Made by a program: the position numbers and the translations under genes. Below are positions 34,689 to 42,696 of a stretch of 64,000 bases of DNA, piece after piece. Position 1 is the stretch's first letter, and the number at the start of each line of letters is the position of its first letter. The notes under the pieces are model-generated. The model was not told where the DNA came from. It searched no databases and saw only the letters and a list, made by a program, of their open reading frames with translations. Origin of the DNA: Haloarchaeobius amylolyticus (GTDB lineage Archaea; Halobacteriota; Halobacteria; Halobacteriales; Natrialbaceae); the NCBI RefSeq assembly GCF_026616195.1, contig NZ_JANHDH010000001.1, forward strand, positions 558,001-622,000. The letters run 5' to 3'.

Positions 34689-36218
34689 CTACTCGTTCAG
34701 TGGCGCGGACCGCTGCTGGACCGGGATGGCCCCGTGGAACTCGAAGCGCGCCCCGCCATCGGCGGACTCGGTGAGGTCGACCGCCCAGCCGTGGGCGTCG
34801 GCGACCCGCTGGACGATGGCCAGCCCGAAGCCGGTCCCGTCGGCGTCGGTGGTGAACCCGCGCTCGAAGACGGTCTCGCGCTTCTCGGGTGGGATGCCCG
34901 GGCCGTCGTCGGCGACGAAGAAGCAGTCGTCGGTCACCCCCACCGTGATGTGGACGTCGTCGGGGCCGTGGTCGAGGGCGTTCCGGAACAGGTTCTCGAA
35001 GAGCGTCTGGAAGCGCTCCGGGTCGGCCTCGACCGTGGTGTCCGCCGTGACCTCGAGGGTGGCGTCGGGAGCCGGAATCGAACTCCACGCCAGCGTGGCG
35101 ACGGTCGCCAGTGAGACGGGTTCGACCGCCCCGATGTCCTGGCCCTCCCGCGAGAGCGTCAGCAGTTCGTCGATGAGGCGGTCCATGCGCCGGGCCGCCC
35201 GCTCGACGTCGTCGAGGTACGAGACCTCCGCCGTCTCCCGGGCGAGTTCCGTGTTCGCGATGATGACCGAGAGCGGACTGCGCAGGTCGTGGCTGACGAT
35301 GCTGGTGAACTCGTCGAGGCGCTCGTTGCGCTCTCTGAGTTCGCGCCGCTGGGACGCCTGTTCGAGGGCGGCCCCCGCGTTCCGGCCGAGGATGGTGAGC
35401 AACTCGACGGACGGGTCCCCGAACTGCCCGGAGTGTGGGACCCCCGCCACGAGCAGGCCGCGGTCGCCGAGTGGGACCAGCAACACGACCGACAGCGGGA
35501 GTTCGGGATGCGCCCGGTTCGCGGTCGACCCGAAGTCCTCGACGAGGACGCGTTCGCGTCGCTCGAAGACCGACATCTCGAACGTCCCCTGCTTGATGTC
35601 CGGGAGCGTGAGCGACTCGTGGCCGGTGAGGACGCGGAGCCCGTCGGTGCCGGCGAGTGGTTCGAGCGGGCCGGTGTCGCCATCGCGCGTCCAGACGCCG
35701 ACGAACGACTGGTCGAAGACGTTCTGTGCGACGTTCACCGTCGTCTTCGCGATGACCTTGGGGTCCTCCGCCTCGAACAGGTCGCGACTCGCCTCGCTCA
35801 GGGCGGCGAGCTGTGTCTCGTGGTCCAGCGGCCCCCGCCCCGACCTGACGACGAGGATGGTCTCGCCGGTCGACGCCCGGACGATGGTCACGCGGCGGCT
35901 CTCGGGGTAGTCCTCGGCGGCGCGCCCCGAAGCCGCCGTGTCTTCACCGCCGTCGCTCGCCGGCGTCTCGACGCGGATGCGGCCGAACCAGCGACCGGTC
36001 CGGCCGACCGCCTCCAGTCCCTCCTCGACGACGCCGTGCTCGACCGGTGGCAGACACTCCCGCCAGTGCGCACCGAGCAGGTCCGCCGGGTCGTCGTACC
36101 CGTACATCGCCCCGTAGGTCCCGTTCGCGAAGACGTACCGCCCGTCCGGGTCGAGCGCGGCCACCCCTACCGCGCACTCGTCGACCGGCGGCACCGTCTC
36201 TGTGTCCGCAGCCCCCAT
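34689..36218 (-). CDS. PAS-GAF sensor histidine kinase
   Basis: 509 residues. An N-terminal PAS domain (about 10-110, YVFANGTYGAMYGYDDP) is followed by a GAF-like domain (about 150-290, with VFDQSFVGVWTRDG and VVLLVPLGDRGLLV). HisKA carries the phospho-acceptor histidine in FTSIVSHDLRSPL near residue 310, and HATPase_c has NLFRNALDHGPDDV, DDGPGIP and GTGFGLAI. No transmembrane helix is seen, so it is a cytoplasmic sensor. No response regulator gene is adjacent, as is common for haloarchaeal orphan kinases. Confidence 0.93.
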   Translation of the reverse strand: MGAADTETVPPVDECAVGVAALDPDGRYVFANGTYGAMYGYDDPADLLGAHWRECLPPVEHGVVEEGLEAVGRTGRWFGRIRVETPASDGGEDTAASGRAAEDYPESRRVTIVRASTGETILVVRSGRGPLDHETQLAALSEASRDLFEAEDPKVIAKTTVNVAQNVFDQSFVGVWTRDGDTGPLEPLAGTDGLRVLTGHESLTLPDIKQGTFEMSVFERRERVLVEDFGSTANRAHPELPLSVVLLVPLGDRGLLVAGVPHSGQFGDPSVELLTILGRNAGAALEQASQRRELRERNERLDEFTSIVSHDLRSPLSVIIANTELARETAEVSYLDDVERAARRMDRLIDELLTLSREGQDIGAVEPVSLATVATLAWSSIPAPDATLEVTADTTVEADPERFQTLFENLFRNALDHGPDDVHITVGVTDDCFFVADDGPGIPPEKRETVFERGFTTDADGTGFGLAIVQRVADAHGWAVDLTESADGGARFEFHGAIPVQQRSAPLNE

Positions 36219-36317
36219 GGTACAGAGTGATACACCACAGGAACCCGTAAAAAACAGTAGGTAGAGTATTCAGGTCGGTGAGTTCTCACCGCGCTGAGTT
36301 GTCGCCCCAGCGGGTAC

Positions 36318-37643
36318 TCAGTCGTCGGCCTCGGCCGTGGACTCGGCGCCCGCGGCCTTCGTCGCCACGTGGCTCTCGAGGTACTCGTCGGCGTCGAGTG
36401 CGGCCTTACAGCCCATCCCGGCCGCGGTGACCGCCTGCTGGTAGTGGTAGTCGACGACGTCGCCCGCGCCGAAGATGCCCTCGACGTGGGTCTCGGTCTG
36501 GCCGCCGCCGAAGCCGCCCTTCGTCTTCAGGTAGCCCTCGTCGTCCATCTCGACGCCGGTGCCCTCGAGGTAGCCCGTGTTCGGCGTGTGGCCGATGGCG
36601 TAGAACACCGCGCCGACGTCCATGTCGTACTCCTTCGTCTCTGGGTCGTCGAGCTTGGCCGTCGGGTGGCCCTCGGGGTGCTCGACCAGCGTGACGTGGT
36701 CCATCCCCTCCTCCTGGGAGCCGTGGAGTTCGGTGACCTCCGTGTTCCAGAGGACCTCGATCTCGCCGGCGTCGGCCTTGTCCATGACGCGGTCGATCCA
36801 GACGTCCTCGGCGCGGAACTCGTCGCGGCGGTGGGCGATGTACACCTTGTTCGCGAACTTCGTGAGGAAGGAGGCCTCCTCCATGGCGGCGTCGCCCCCG
36901 CCGACGACGAGCATGTCCTCGCCGCGGAAGAACGCGCCGTCACAGGTCGCACACGTGGAGAGCCCGTAGCCCATCAGCTCGTCCTGTCCGGGGATGTCGA
37001 GCGTTCGGGCGGACGCGCCGGAGGCCGCGATGACGCTGTCGGCCGTGTAGACCGTCCCGTCCTTGAGTTCGACGCGGAACGGGCGCGAGGAGTCGTCGAC
37101 GTCCGTGATGATGCCGTTCTTCGTCTCGGCGCCGAACTTCTTGGCCTGCTCTTTCATGTTGTTGATGAGCTCGGGCCCGGAGATGCCCTCGGGGAAGCCG
37201 GGGTAGTTCTCCACGTCGGTCGTCAGGGTGAGCTGGCCACCCGGCTCGTCGCCCTCGATGACGAGGGGCTCGTTGTTCGAGCGCGCCGCGTAGATGGCCG
37301 CCGTCAGGCCGGCGATGCCGGTCCCGGCGACGATCATCTTCCGGTGCTCGGCGACGTCGCCGCCGCCGTCGGCTGCGACCAGTCCGAGCTTCTCGTCGAG
37401 CTCGCCGGTCTCGTTCAGGGCGCAGGTGTCGTCCCAGCCGCCGATGAGTTCGTCGTCGATGAACACCTCGGGCGCGGTCTTGCGGCCGTTCGCGCGCTCG
37501 ACCATCTCCTCGAACAGCTCGTCGTCGCCGGTCACGTTGTACGTGACGTACTCGACACCCTTCTCGTCGAAGAGCGCCTTCGCTTTGTCACAGTACGGGC
37601 AGTTCTCCTTGGTGTAGATCTCCACGTGCGGCGAGTCTGTCAT
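36318..37643 (-). CDS. trxB: Glutaredoxin-thioredoxin reductase fusion
   Basis: 441 residues from the ATG at 37643. Residues about 1-85 are a glutaredoxin with a CPYC active site (YTKENCPYCDKAKALF) and the TAPEVFIDDELIGG loop. Residues about 105-430 are a thioredoxin reductase: FAD motif GTGIAGLTAAIYAAR, redox CATCDG, NADPH motif VVGGGDAAMEEA and GIFGAGDVVDYHYQQ. The reductase may reduce its own fused glutaredoxin. Haloarchaea use gamma-glutamylcysteine rather than glutathione. Transcription is likely leaderless from the TATA box at 37668-37674. Confidence 0.93.
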   Translation of the reverse strand: MTDSPHVEIYTKENCPYCDKAKALFDEKGVEYVTYNVTGDDELFEEMVERANGRKTAPEVFIDDELIGGWDDTCALNETGELDEKLGLVAADGGGDVAEHRKMIVAGTGIAGLTAAIYAARSNNEPLVIEGDEPGGQLTLTTDVENYPGFPEGISGPELINNMKEQAKKFGAETKNGIITDVDDSSRPFRVELKDGTVYTADSVIAASGASARTLDIPGQDELMGYGLSTCATCDGAFFRGEDMLVVGGGDAAMEEASFLTKFANKVYIAHRRDEFRAEDVWIDRVMDKADAGEIEVLWNTEVTELHGSQEEGMDHVTLVEHPEGHPTAKLDDPETKEYDMDVGAVFYAIGHTPNTGYLEGTGVEMDDEGYLKTKGGFGGGQTETHVEGIFGAGDVVDYHYQQAVTAAGMGCKAALDADEYLESHVATKAAGAESTAEADD

Positions 37644-39078
37644 GCCTGTTCCTACCGCCTGTACTGCTTTTATAGTTGCGTTGTGCTGCACGACTTGCGC
37701 CATCCTGTCTTGCACTAGCATGGCACGACTGTCCGGGTGGACAGGCCGCGCCCGTCACGCCGGCACTCGTCGTCCCGTTCCGTCGCTCGGACGACTGGAC
37801 CTCGTTGAACTCGACGTCGACCGACACGTTCGTCCGCGTCTGCTGTTCGATGGCCCGTTCGAACGTCGAGGCGAGTCGGGGGAACTCCTGGTCGACGGGC
37901 CGGTTGACGACCACGGTGACCGACCGCGCCGGGTCGGTCCCGGCGACGTCCAGCCCCGTCATCTCCGTCTCGACGGCGACCAGTTCGAGGGCGGCGTACT
38001 CCTCCTTCTCGAGTACGTCGGTGACGGCCTCGTTGGTCTGCGTGTCGAAGGACGCCTTGCCGGCGAGGACGGTACCCGCGGCGGTCACGATGAGCAGGAG
38101 CACGACGAGCGTGACGAACGTCGGCCAGTGCTTGCGGGGCGCCCGCAGGCTGGACAGCCCCTCCCAGTCGTCGGGGCGGTAGCCGAGGTACCACAGCACC
38201 GCGAAGCCCGAGAGGTTCACCGCGACCGCGTTCGCCACGAGGAGGACGAACGCGCCGATGGCGACCATCGGTTCGCCCCACGCGATGCCGATGCCGACCG
38301 CGGCCGCGGCCGGGATGAGCGCCGCGGCGATCATGACGCCGACGAGCGAGACGGGGAGCGCGGTCGCGAGCCCGAACGCGCCGGCCGCCCCCGAACAGAC
38401 CGCGACCGCGAGCGACAGCAGGCCCGGCGAGACGCGCTTGGCCACCTGCCCGACGCCGGCGACGTGCAGACTCACGGGCAGTAGCTGGCCGAACCGGATA
38501 CCGACCCCGAGCAGGGTCGCGCCCACGACGGCCATCGCGTAGCCCGCGAGCTGGGTCCGCACGCCGAGTTTCACCATCCGGCGGTCGCCGAGGGCCATGC
38601 CGACGCTCGTGATGAGCGCCCGCCCGACCTGTGGCGCGATGACCATCGCCCCGACCACGATGGCCGGCGAGTCCAGCAACAGGCCGATGGCGGCGACGAC
38701 CGCGCTCAGGCCGGTCATCGAGTAGTAGGTGAGCGCGTTCCGGTGCATGCCCAGCGCCTTCCCGCGTATCTCCTCGCTGGCGACCGTGTCGTCCTCCTCG
38801 ACGCCCGCGACGAACCGGTCCTCAAGCTCGTCGTAGTGGTTCGTCTTGGCCGTCTCGGCCGTCGAGATGACGGTGTAGCGTTCGTCGTCCAGCCCCGCCT
38901 CGCGCAACTGGTCGAGGACGTAGTCGACGGCCTGGATGGGGATGGGGAACTCGATGACGACCGCGTCGTCGTCCTGGCGGGCCTCCGACGTGATGACGTG
39001 GTCGATGTTCTCGTCTTCGAGCACGTCGAGGAGGTCGTCCACCTGCGATTCGTCGACCAGCACGCGTACGAGACGCAT
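37588..39078 (-). CDS. TIGR00341/DUF389 family membrane protein with unusual C-terminal tail
   Basis: 496 residues from the ATG at 39078. An N-terminal ACT-like cytoplasmic domain (about 1-100, MRLVRVLVDESQVDDLL) precedes about six membrane helices with family blocks SPAIVVGAMVIAPQVG and NLSGFAVLWYLGYRP, then a C-terminal soluble domain ending near VSVDVEFNEVQ. The frame continues for about 65 more residues of non-conserved sequence (RRNGTTSAGVTGAACPPG and on) and overlaps the trxB start by 56 nt, running through its promoter. DUF389 proteins are uncharacterised membrane proteins. Confidence 0.87.
   Translation of the reverse strand: MRLVRVLVDESQVDDLLDVLEDENIDHVITSEARQDDDAVVIEFPIPIQAVDYVLDQLREAGLDDERYTVISTAETAKTNHYDELEDRFVAGVEEDDTVASEEIRGKALGMHRNALTYYSMTGLSAVVAAIGLLLDSPAIVVGAMVIAPQVGRALITSVGMALGDRRMVKLGVRTQLAGYAMAVVGATLLGVGIRFGQLLPVSLHVAGVGQVAKRVSPGLLSLAVAVCSGAAGAFGLATALPVSLVGVMIAAALIPAAAAVGIGIAWGEPMVAIGAFVLLVANAVAVNLSGFAVLWYLGYRPDDWEGLSSLRAPRKHWPTFVTLVVLLLIVTAAGTVLAGKASFDTQTNEAVTDVLEKEEYAALELVAVETEMTGLDVAGTDPARSVTVVVNRPVDQEFPRLASTFERAIEQQTRTNVSVDVEFNEVQSSERRNGTTSAGVTGAACPPGQSCHASARQDGASRAAQRNYKSSTGGRNRHDRLAARGDLHQGELPVL
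37668..37674 (-). promoter_or_regulatory. TATA box of trxB
   Basis: TATAAAA on the minus strand lies 25-31 nt upstream of the trxB ATG at 37643. It is located inside the apparent 3' extension of the upstream DUF389 reading frame. Confidence 0.6.
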
Positions 39079-39200
39079 TTCCTCTGGGTTGCGCCGGCCC
39101 CCGGATAACGATGCAGCCAAGTCCTCTCGCGGGTGACCGGTGGGGTTCGCCACAGGTCGACGACGAAGGGCTTACCCCCGGCGCTCGCATCGACTCGGGC

Positions 39201-39485
39201 ATGGCCGCGGACCTGCACGAGAAGACGAACCGGTACCACGACCTGCTCGCCGAGGCCCTCGACGCCGCCGAGGTCGCGCCCCAGACGGACACGCCGATGG
39301 GCGAGGCCGCCCTGGAGTGCCTGGAGATGGCCGAGTCCTACCTCGACGACGGCGAGCACTTCCGCGAGCAGGACGACTGGGTGAACGCGCTGGCCGCGTT
39401 CTCCTACGGGCACGCGTGGCTCGACGCCGGCGCGCGCATCGGGCTGTTCGAGGTGCCGCGGGAGGGCCACCTGTTCACGGTGTAG
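39201..39485 (+). CDS. DUF357 family protein
   Basis: 94 residues from the ATG at 39201. Helical protein with AADLHEKTNRYHDLLAEALD, ALECLEMAESYLDDGEHF and DDWVNALAAFSYGHAWLD, a pattern known as DUF357 in archaea, probably a helical bundle. Function is unknown; relatives are small standalone proteins often near repair or RNA genes. Followed by an HTH gene in the same orientation 97 bp downstream. Confidence 0.8.
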   Translation: MAADLHEKTNRYHDLLAEALDAAEVAPQTDTPMGEAALECLEMAESYLDDGEHFREQDDWVNALAAFSYGHAWLDAGARIGLFEVPREGHLFTV

Positions 39486-39582
39486 CTCGCTCGCACTCGC
39501 GCCCGAGACCGCCGGGACCGCGGCGGATCTCGCCGCCCGTTGGCGATGGAATTACATGAGGGGCCCGTGTCGGGGGTAGACG

Positions 39583-39858
39583 ATGGAGGCGGTCCTGTGG
39601 TACGTGTTGACCGGGACGCGCGGTGGCGAGAACCGCGTCCGCATCCTGCGGGCGCTGGACGAGCGCCCACGGAACGCCAACCAGCTCGCCGAGGACCTCG
39701 ACCTGGACTACAAGACGGTGCGACACCACCTCGACGTCCTCGCGGAGAACGACATCGTGAAAGACAGTGGCGACGACTACGGGGCCATCTACCTGCCGAC
39801 CGACCAGGCCCGCCACCACTGGGACACCGTCGAAGACATCATGGACAAGGTGGACTGA
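39583..39858 (+). CDS. Small ArsR-like winged-helix transcriptional regulator
   Basis: 91 residues. RIlRALDERPRNANQLAEDL (capital core RILRALDERPRNANQ) and the recognition helix DYKTVRHHLDVLAENDIV are typical of small haloarchaeal wHTH regulators. No sensor domain is visible, so it may respond through its partner. It is 55 bp upstream of a three-helix membrane protein in the same orientation, a pairing seen in other haloarchaea, suggesting a small membrane-regulated unit. Confidence 0.85.
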   Translation: MEAVLWYVLTGTRGGENRVRILRALDERPRNANQLAEDLDLDYKTVRHHLDVLAENDIVKDSGDDYGAIYLPTDQARHHWDTVEDIMDKVD

Positions 39859-39879
39859 GTATGGCCGAAATTGGGAAAG

Positions 39880-39887
39880 AGTATAAC
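39880..39887 (+). promoter_or_regulatory. TATA box for the three-helix membrane protein
   Basis: AGTATAAC lies 27-34 nt upstream of the ATG at 39914. A GGAGGA Shine-Dalgarno-like sequence at 39904-39909 also precedes the start, so translation could be leaderless or SD-dependent depending on the transcript. Confidence 0.5.
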
Positions 39888-39913
39888 CACGGTTGCAGCA
39901 AACGGAGGAATAG

Positions 39914-40225
39914 ATGAGCATCTGGGTCGACCTGGCGAAGGCCGCGACGGTGGCCAACGTCGTGTTGCTGCTCTCCCTCGGGTACGTCTGGGGTCGGAAC
40001 TTCGTGAAGTTCCGCTCGAAGCACACGATGGGCCTGCTGGTCTTCTCCGCGCTGTTGCTCATGGAGAACCTGCTGATCCTCTACTACTACCTCATCGACC
40101 CGGACCTCTCGGCGTGGTGGCACAACGAGAGCCTGGTGCCGACCGTCGTCTGGCAGTGGCAGATGGCCATCCACGCGCTCCAGACCATCGGCCTCGGGTT
40201 CCTCGCCTGGGTCACCTGGGACTGA
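39914..40225 (+). CDS. Small three-helix membrane protein
   Basis: 103 residues. Hydrophobic segments at about residues 11-28 (TVANVVLLLSLGYVWG), 37-58 (LLVFSALLLMENLLILYYYL) and 80-101 (WQMAIHALQTIGLGFLAW) predict three membrane spans with an amphipathic linker. Similar small membrane proteins occur next to wHTH regulators in haloarchaea (the DUF7521-like group, by recollection). Function is unknown. Confidence 0.7.
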   Translation: MSIWVDLAKAATVANVVLLLSLGYVWGRNFVKFRSKHTMGLLVFSALLLMENLLILYYYLIDPDLSAWWHNESLVPTVVWQWQMAIHALQTIGLGFLAWVTWD

Positions 40226-40277
40226 CGCGGTCGACACGTCCTGCCGCCCCGGCCTGCACCGTTCTCCGCGACCCGCC

Positions 40278-40285
40278 TTTTTATA
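40278..40285 (+). promoter_or_regulatory. Strong TATA box with no matching gene start
   Basis: TTTTTATA is the best TATA match in this stretch. It would place a transcription start near 40310, 120 nt ahead of the next credible start codon (40432). It could drive a short RNA or a longer leader of the surface protein gene. Confidence 0.4.
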
Positions 40286-40403
40286 CACCTCCGCGTTTCC
40301 TCCCCGATTCTAGTCATAGTGTCGCCGAACCCAGAAACCGCAACACTGCGACGAGACTGTGGTCAGAATTGGGTGAGCGTTGGGTCGCAGTTCGGCAAAT
40401 CGG

Positions 40404-40410
40404 TTTTAAT
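40404..40410 (+). promoter_or_regulatory. TATA box of the DUF7282 repeat protein
   Basis: TTTTAAT lies 22-28 nt upstream of the ATG at 40432, consistent with a leaderless mRNA for the surface repeat protein. Confidence 0.5.
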
Positions 40411-40431
40411 ACCCTGTCCGACGTCCTGTGT

Positions 40432-42468
40432 ATGCGGCAACGCATCACCACGCTGGTGGTCGTCGCGATGCTCGTCAGCACGGGGCTGGCGGGCACGGCG
40501 GCCGCCGGTCAGGGCACGACCGCGGCAGACGCAGCGGTACAGTTCAGCGGACAGACCTCCGGCGGCTCGACCGTCGTGGTCGACGAGGTGACCCTCCCCG
40601 AGGGTGGCTTCGTCACCATCCACGACGCGACGCTGGGTGACGGGAAGACGCTCGAGAGCGTGCGGGGGACCTCCCAGTACCTCGAACCGGGCACGCACGA
40701 GGACGTCACCGTCCACCTCGACGACACGCTCTCGTCGGACGCCACGCTGTTCGCGATGGCGCACCAGGACACGAACGACGACCGGACCTACTCCTTCGTC
40801 GCGTCGAGTGGCTCGGTCGACGGGCCGTACACGGCCGGCGGTGACATCGTGATGCAGTCCGCCGACGTGGCGGTCTCCGCGACCGTCTCGATGGCCGACG
40901 GCCCGGTCGCGAACGACACCGTCGTCGTCGACCGCGTCGAGTTGAGCGAGGGCGGCTTCGTGACGGTCCACGACGCGACCGTGACCGAGGGCGCCGTCTT
41001 CGAGAGCATCCGCGGGACCTCCCAGTACCTGAGCGCAGGCGTGCACGAGAACGTGCGCATCACGCTGGAGCAGCCCCTGACGGAGAACACGACGCTGGTC
41101 CCGATGGCGCACAGGGACACCGACGGTGACCAGACGTACACCTTCGACACGTCCGAGGGTGAGGCCGACGGGCCCTACACCGCCGACGGGAGCGCGGTCG
41201 TCGACACGGCCGCGGTGACGCTCGCCGACGAGGCGACCGCGACGTTCGACGCGCAGGCCGCCGGCGGCCACCGCGTCGTCGTCGACTCGGTCTTCCTGCC
41301 CGAGGGCGGCTTCGTGACGATGCACGACGCGAGCCTGCAGGACGGCGCGGTCTTCGACAGCGTCCGTGGCACCTCGCAGTACCTCGCCCCGGGCTACCAC
41401 GAGGACGTCGCGGTCGTCCTCGACGAGCCGATGACCGAGGACGGCTCCCTCATCGCGATGCCGCACATGGACACCGACGGTGACCAGGCCTACGACTTCG
41501 TCGAGAGCGAAGGCGGCGACGACGGCCCCTACACCGCCGACGGTGGCGCCGTGGTCGACGCGGGCAACGTCACCATCTCCGCGAGCGTCTCGATGGCCGA
41601 CCAGCCCTCCGACGGGCACACGGTCGTCGTGCAGGACGTCGACCTCTCCGAGGGCGGTTTCGTGACGGTCCACGACAGCTCGCTGTTCGCGGGGGCGACC
41701 TTCGACAGCGTGGTCGGCACCTCCGCGTACCTCGAGGCCGGCCACCACGAGAACGTGACCGTCACGCTCGACAGCCCGATCCGGTCCACGCAGACGCTGG
41801 TCCCGATGGCGCACCAGGACACGAACGACGACCAGACGTACTCCTTCGTCGAGGACGAGGGCGGCGCTGATGGGCCCTACACCGCAGACGGCGGTGCCGT
41901 GGTCGACACGGCCCGCGCCTCGGTCCAGGCGACCGTGACGTTCCAGGCACAGGAGACGATGGGTGAGACGGTCGTGGTCGACTCGGTGACGCTCCACGAC
42001 GGCGGCTTCGTCACCATCCACGACGCGAGCCTGCAGGACGGCGCGGTCTTCGACAGCGTCCGCGGCACCTCCGCGTACCTCGCACCGGGCACGCACGAGA
42101 ACGTGACGGTCACGCTCGACCAGCCGGTCGAGGAGGACTCCACGCTCATCGCGATGCCCCACCGCGACACGAACGACGACCAGACGTACGCCTTCGTCGA
42201 GAGCGAGGGCGGTGCTGACGGCCCCTACGTCGCGAACGGTGCGGTCGTCTCCGGCGCGTCCGTGACCTACACGGGCGAGTCGATGACGGAGACGACGATG
42301 ACGACGACCATGGACGAGGGAACCACCATGGGCGAGGGGACCACGATGATGGACGACGGCACGGGTGACGACGCCGACAGCGGCGGCTCGCCCGGCTTCG
42401 GCATCGTCGCGGTCGCGCTCGCACTGGTTGGCACGCTGGCATTCGGTATCCGGCGCGCCGGTCGCTGA
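40432..42468 (+). CDS. Surface protein with five DUF7282-like repeats and PGF-CTERM sorting tail
   Basis: 678 residues. A Sec-type signal peptide (MRQRITTLVVVAMLVSTGLA) precedes five tandem repeats with a 116-118 residue period, each with EGGFVT(I/V/M)HDA, a (R)GTS.YL block, and an acidic HxDTN/DxD.TY segment. A Thr/Met-rich linker (ETTMTTTMDEGTT) precedes the C-terminal GGSPGFGIVAVALALVGTLAF and basic tail, a PGF-CTERM archaeosortase signal, so it is predicted to be processed and lipid-anchored at the cell surface. No enzyme motif is seen; adhesion or matrix function is a guess. Confidence 0.85.
   Translation: MRQRITTLVVVAMLVSTGLAGTAAAGQGTTAADAAVQFSGQTSGGSTVVVDEVTLPEGGFVTIHDATLGDGKTLESVRGTSQYLEPGTHEDVTVHLDDTLSSDATLFAMAHQDTNDDRTYSFVASSGSVDGPYTAGGDIVMQSADVAVSATVSMADGPVANDTVVVDRVELSEGGFVTVHDATVTEGAVFESIRGTSQYLSAGVHENVRITLEQPLTENTTLVPMAHRDTDGDQTYTFDTSEGEADGPYTADGSAVVDTAAVTLADEATATFDAQAAGGHRVVVDSVFLPEGGFVTMHDASLQDGAVFDSVRGTSQYLAPGYHEDVAVVLDEPMTEDGSLIAMPHMDTDGDQAYDFVESEGGDDGPYTADGGAVVDAGNVTISASVSMADQPSDGHTVVVQDVDLSEGGFVTVHDSSLFAGATFDSVVGTSAYLEAGHHENVTVTLDSPIRSTQTLVPMAHQDTNDDQTYSFVEDEGGADGPYTADGGAVVDTARASVQATVTFQAQETMGETVVVDSVTLHDGGFVTIHDASLQDGAVFDSVRGTSAYLAPGTHENVTVTLDQPVEEDSTLIAMPHRDTNDDQTYAFVESEGGADGPYVANGAVVSGASVTYTGESMTETTMTTTMDEGTTMGEGTTMMDDGTGDDADSGGSPGFGIVAVALALVGTLAFGIRRAGR
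40570..42233 (+). repeat. Five tandem 116-118-codon repeats in a surface protein gene
   Basis: Equivalent positions (the VVVD strand) begin at 40570, 40918, 41272, 41620 and 41968, giving periods of 348, 354, 348 and 348 nt. Units 3 and 5 share a near-identical DNA stretch encoding HDASLQDGAVFDSVRGTS, suggesting recent copying between units. Confidence 0.85.
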
Positions 42469-42568
42469 CATCCCTCAGCGGCCGCCAGCGTTATATTCTT
42501 TGGAGTGTCGAAAGTGATATCAACCTTTTTTCGATTACCGATGGCCTGATAAGCTTTGAACTCATGAG

Positions 42569-42595
42569 TATTTAAACCCACCAATAACTTTAAGT
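42569..42595 (+). promoter_or_regulatory. AT-rich promoter region of tfb
   Basis: Two TATA-like elements, TATTTAA (42569-42575) and CTTTAAGT (42588-42595), lie about 100-130 nt upstream of the tfb ATG at 42697. This predicts a 5' leader of roughly 75-100 nt, unusual among the mostly leaderless genes here. Confidence 0.4.
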
Positions 42596-42696
42596 AGTTT
42601 GCGGTCTTACTTAGAGTGAGGACGGGTCCCCGTCTGGGCGTGAATTTTTCCACCCATACCGGCACCTGCCCGCGGCCATCACGAGGGAGATACATC

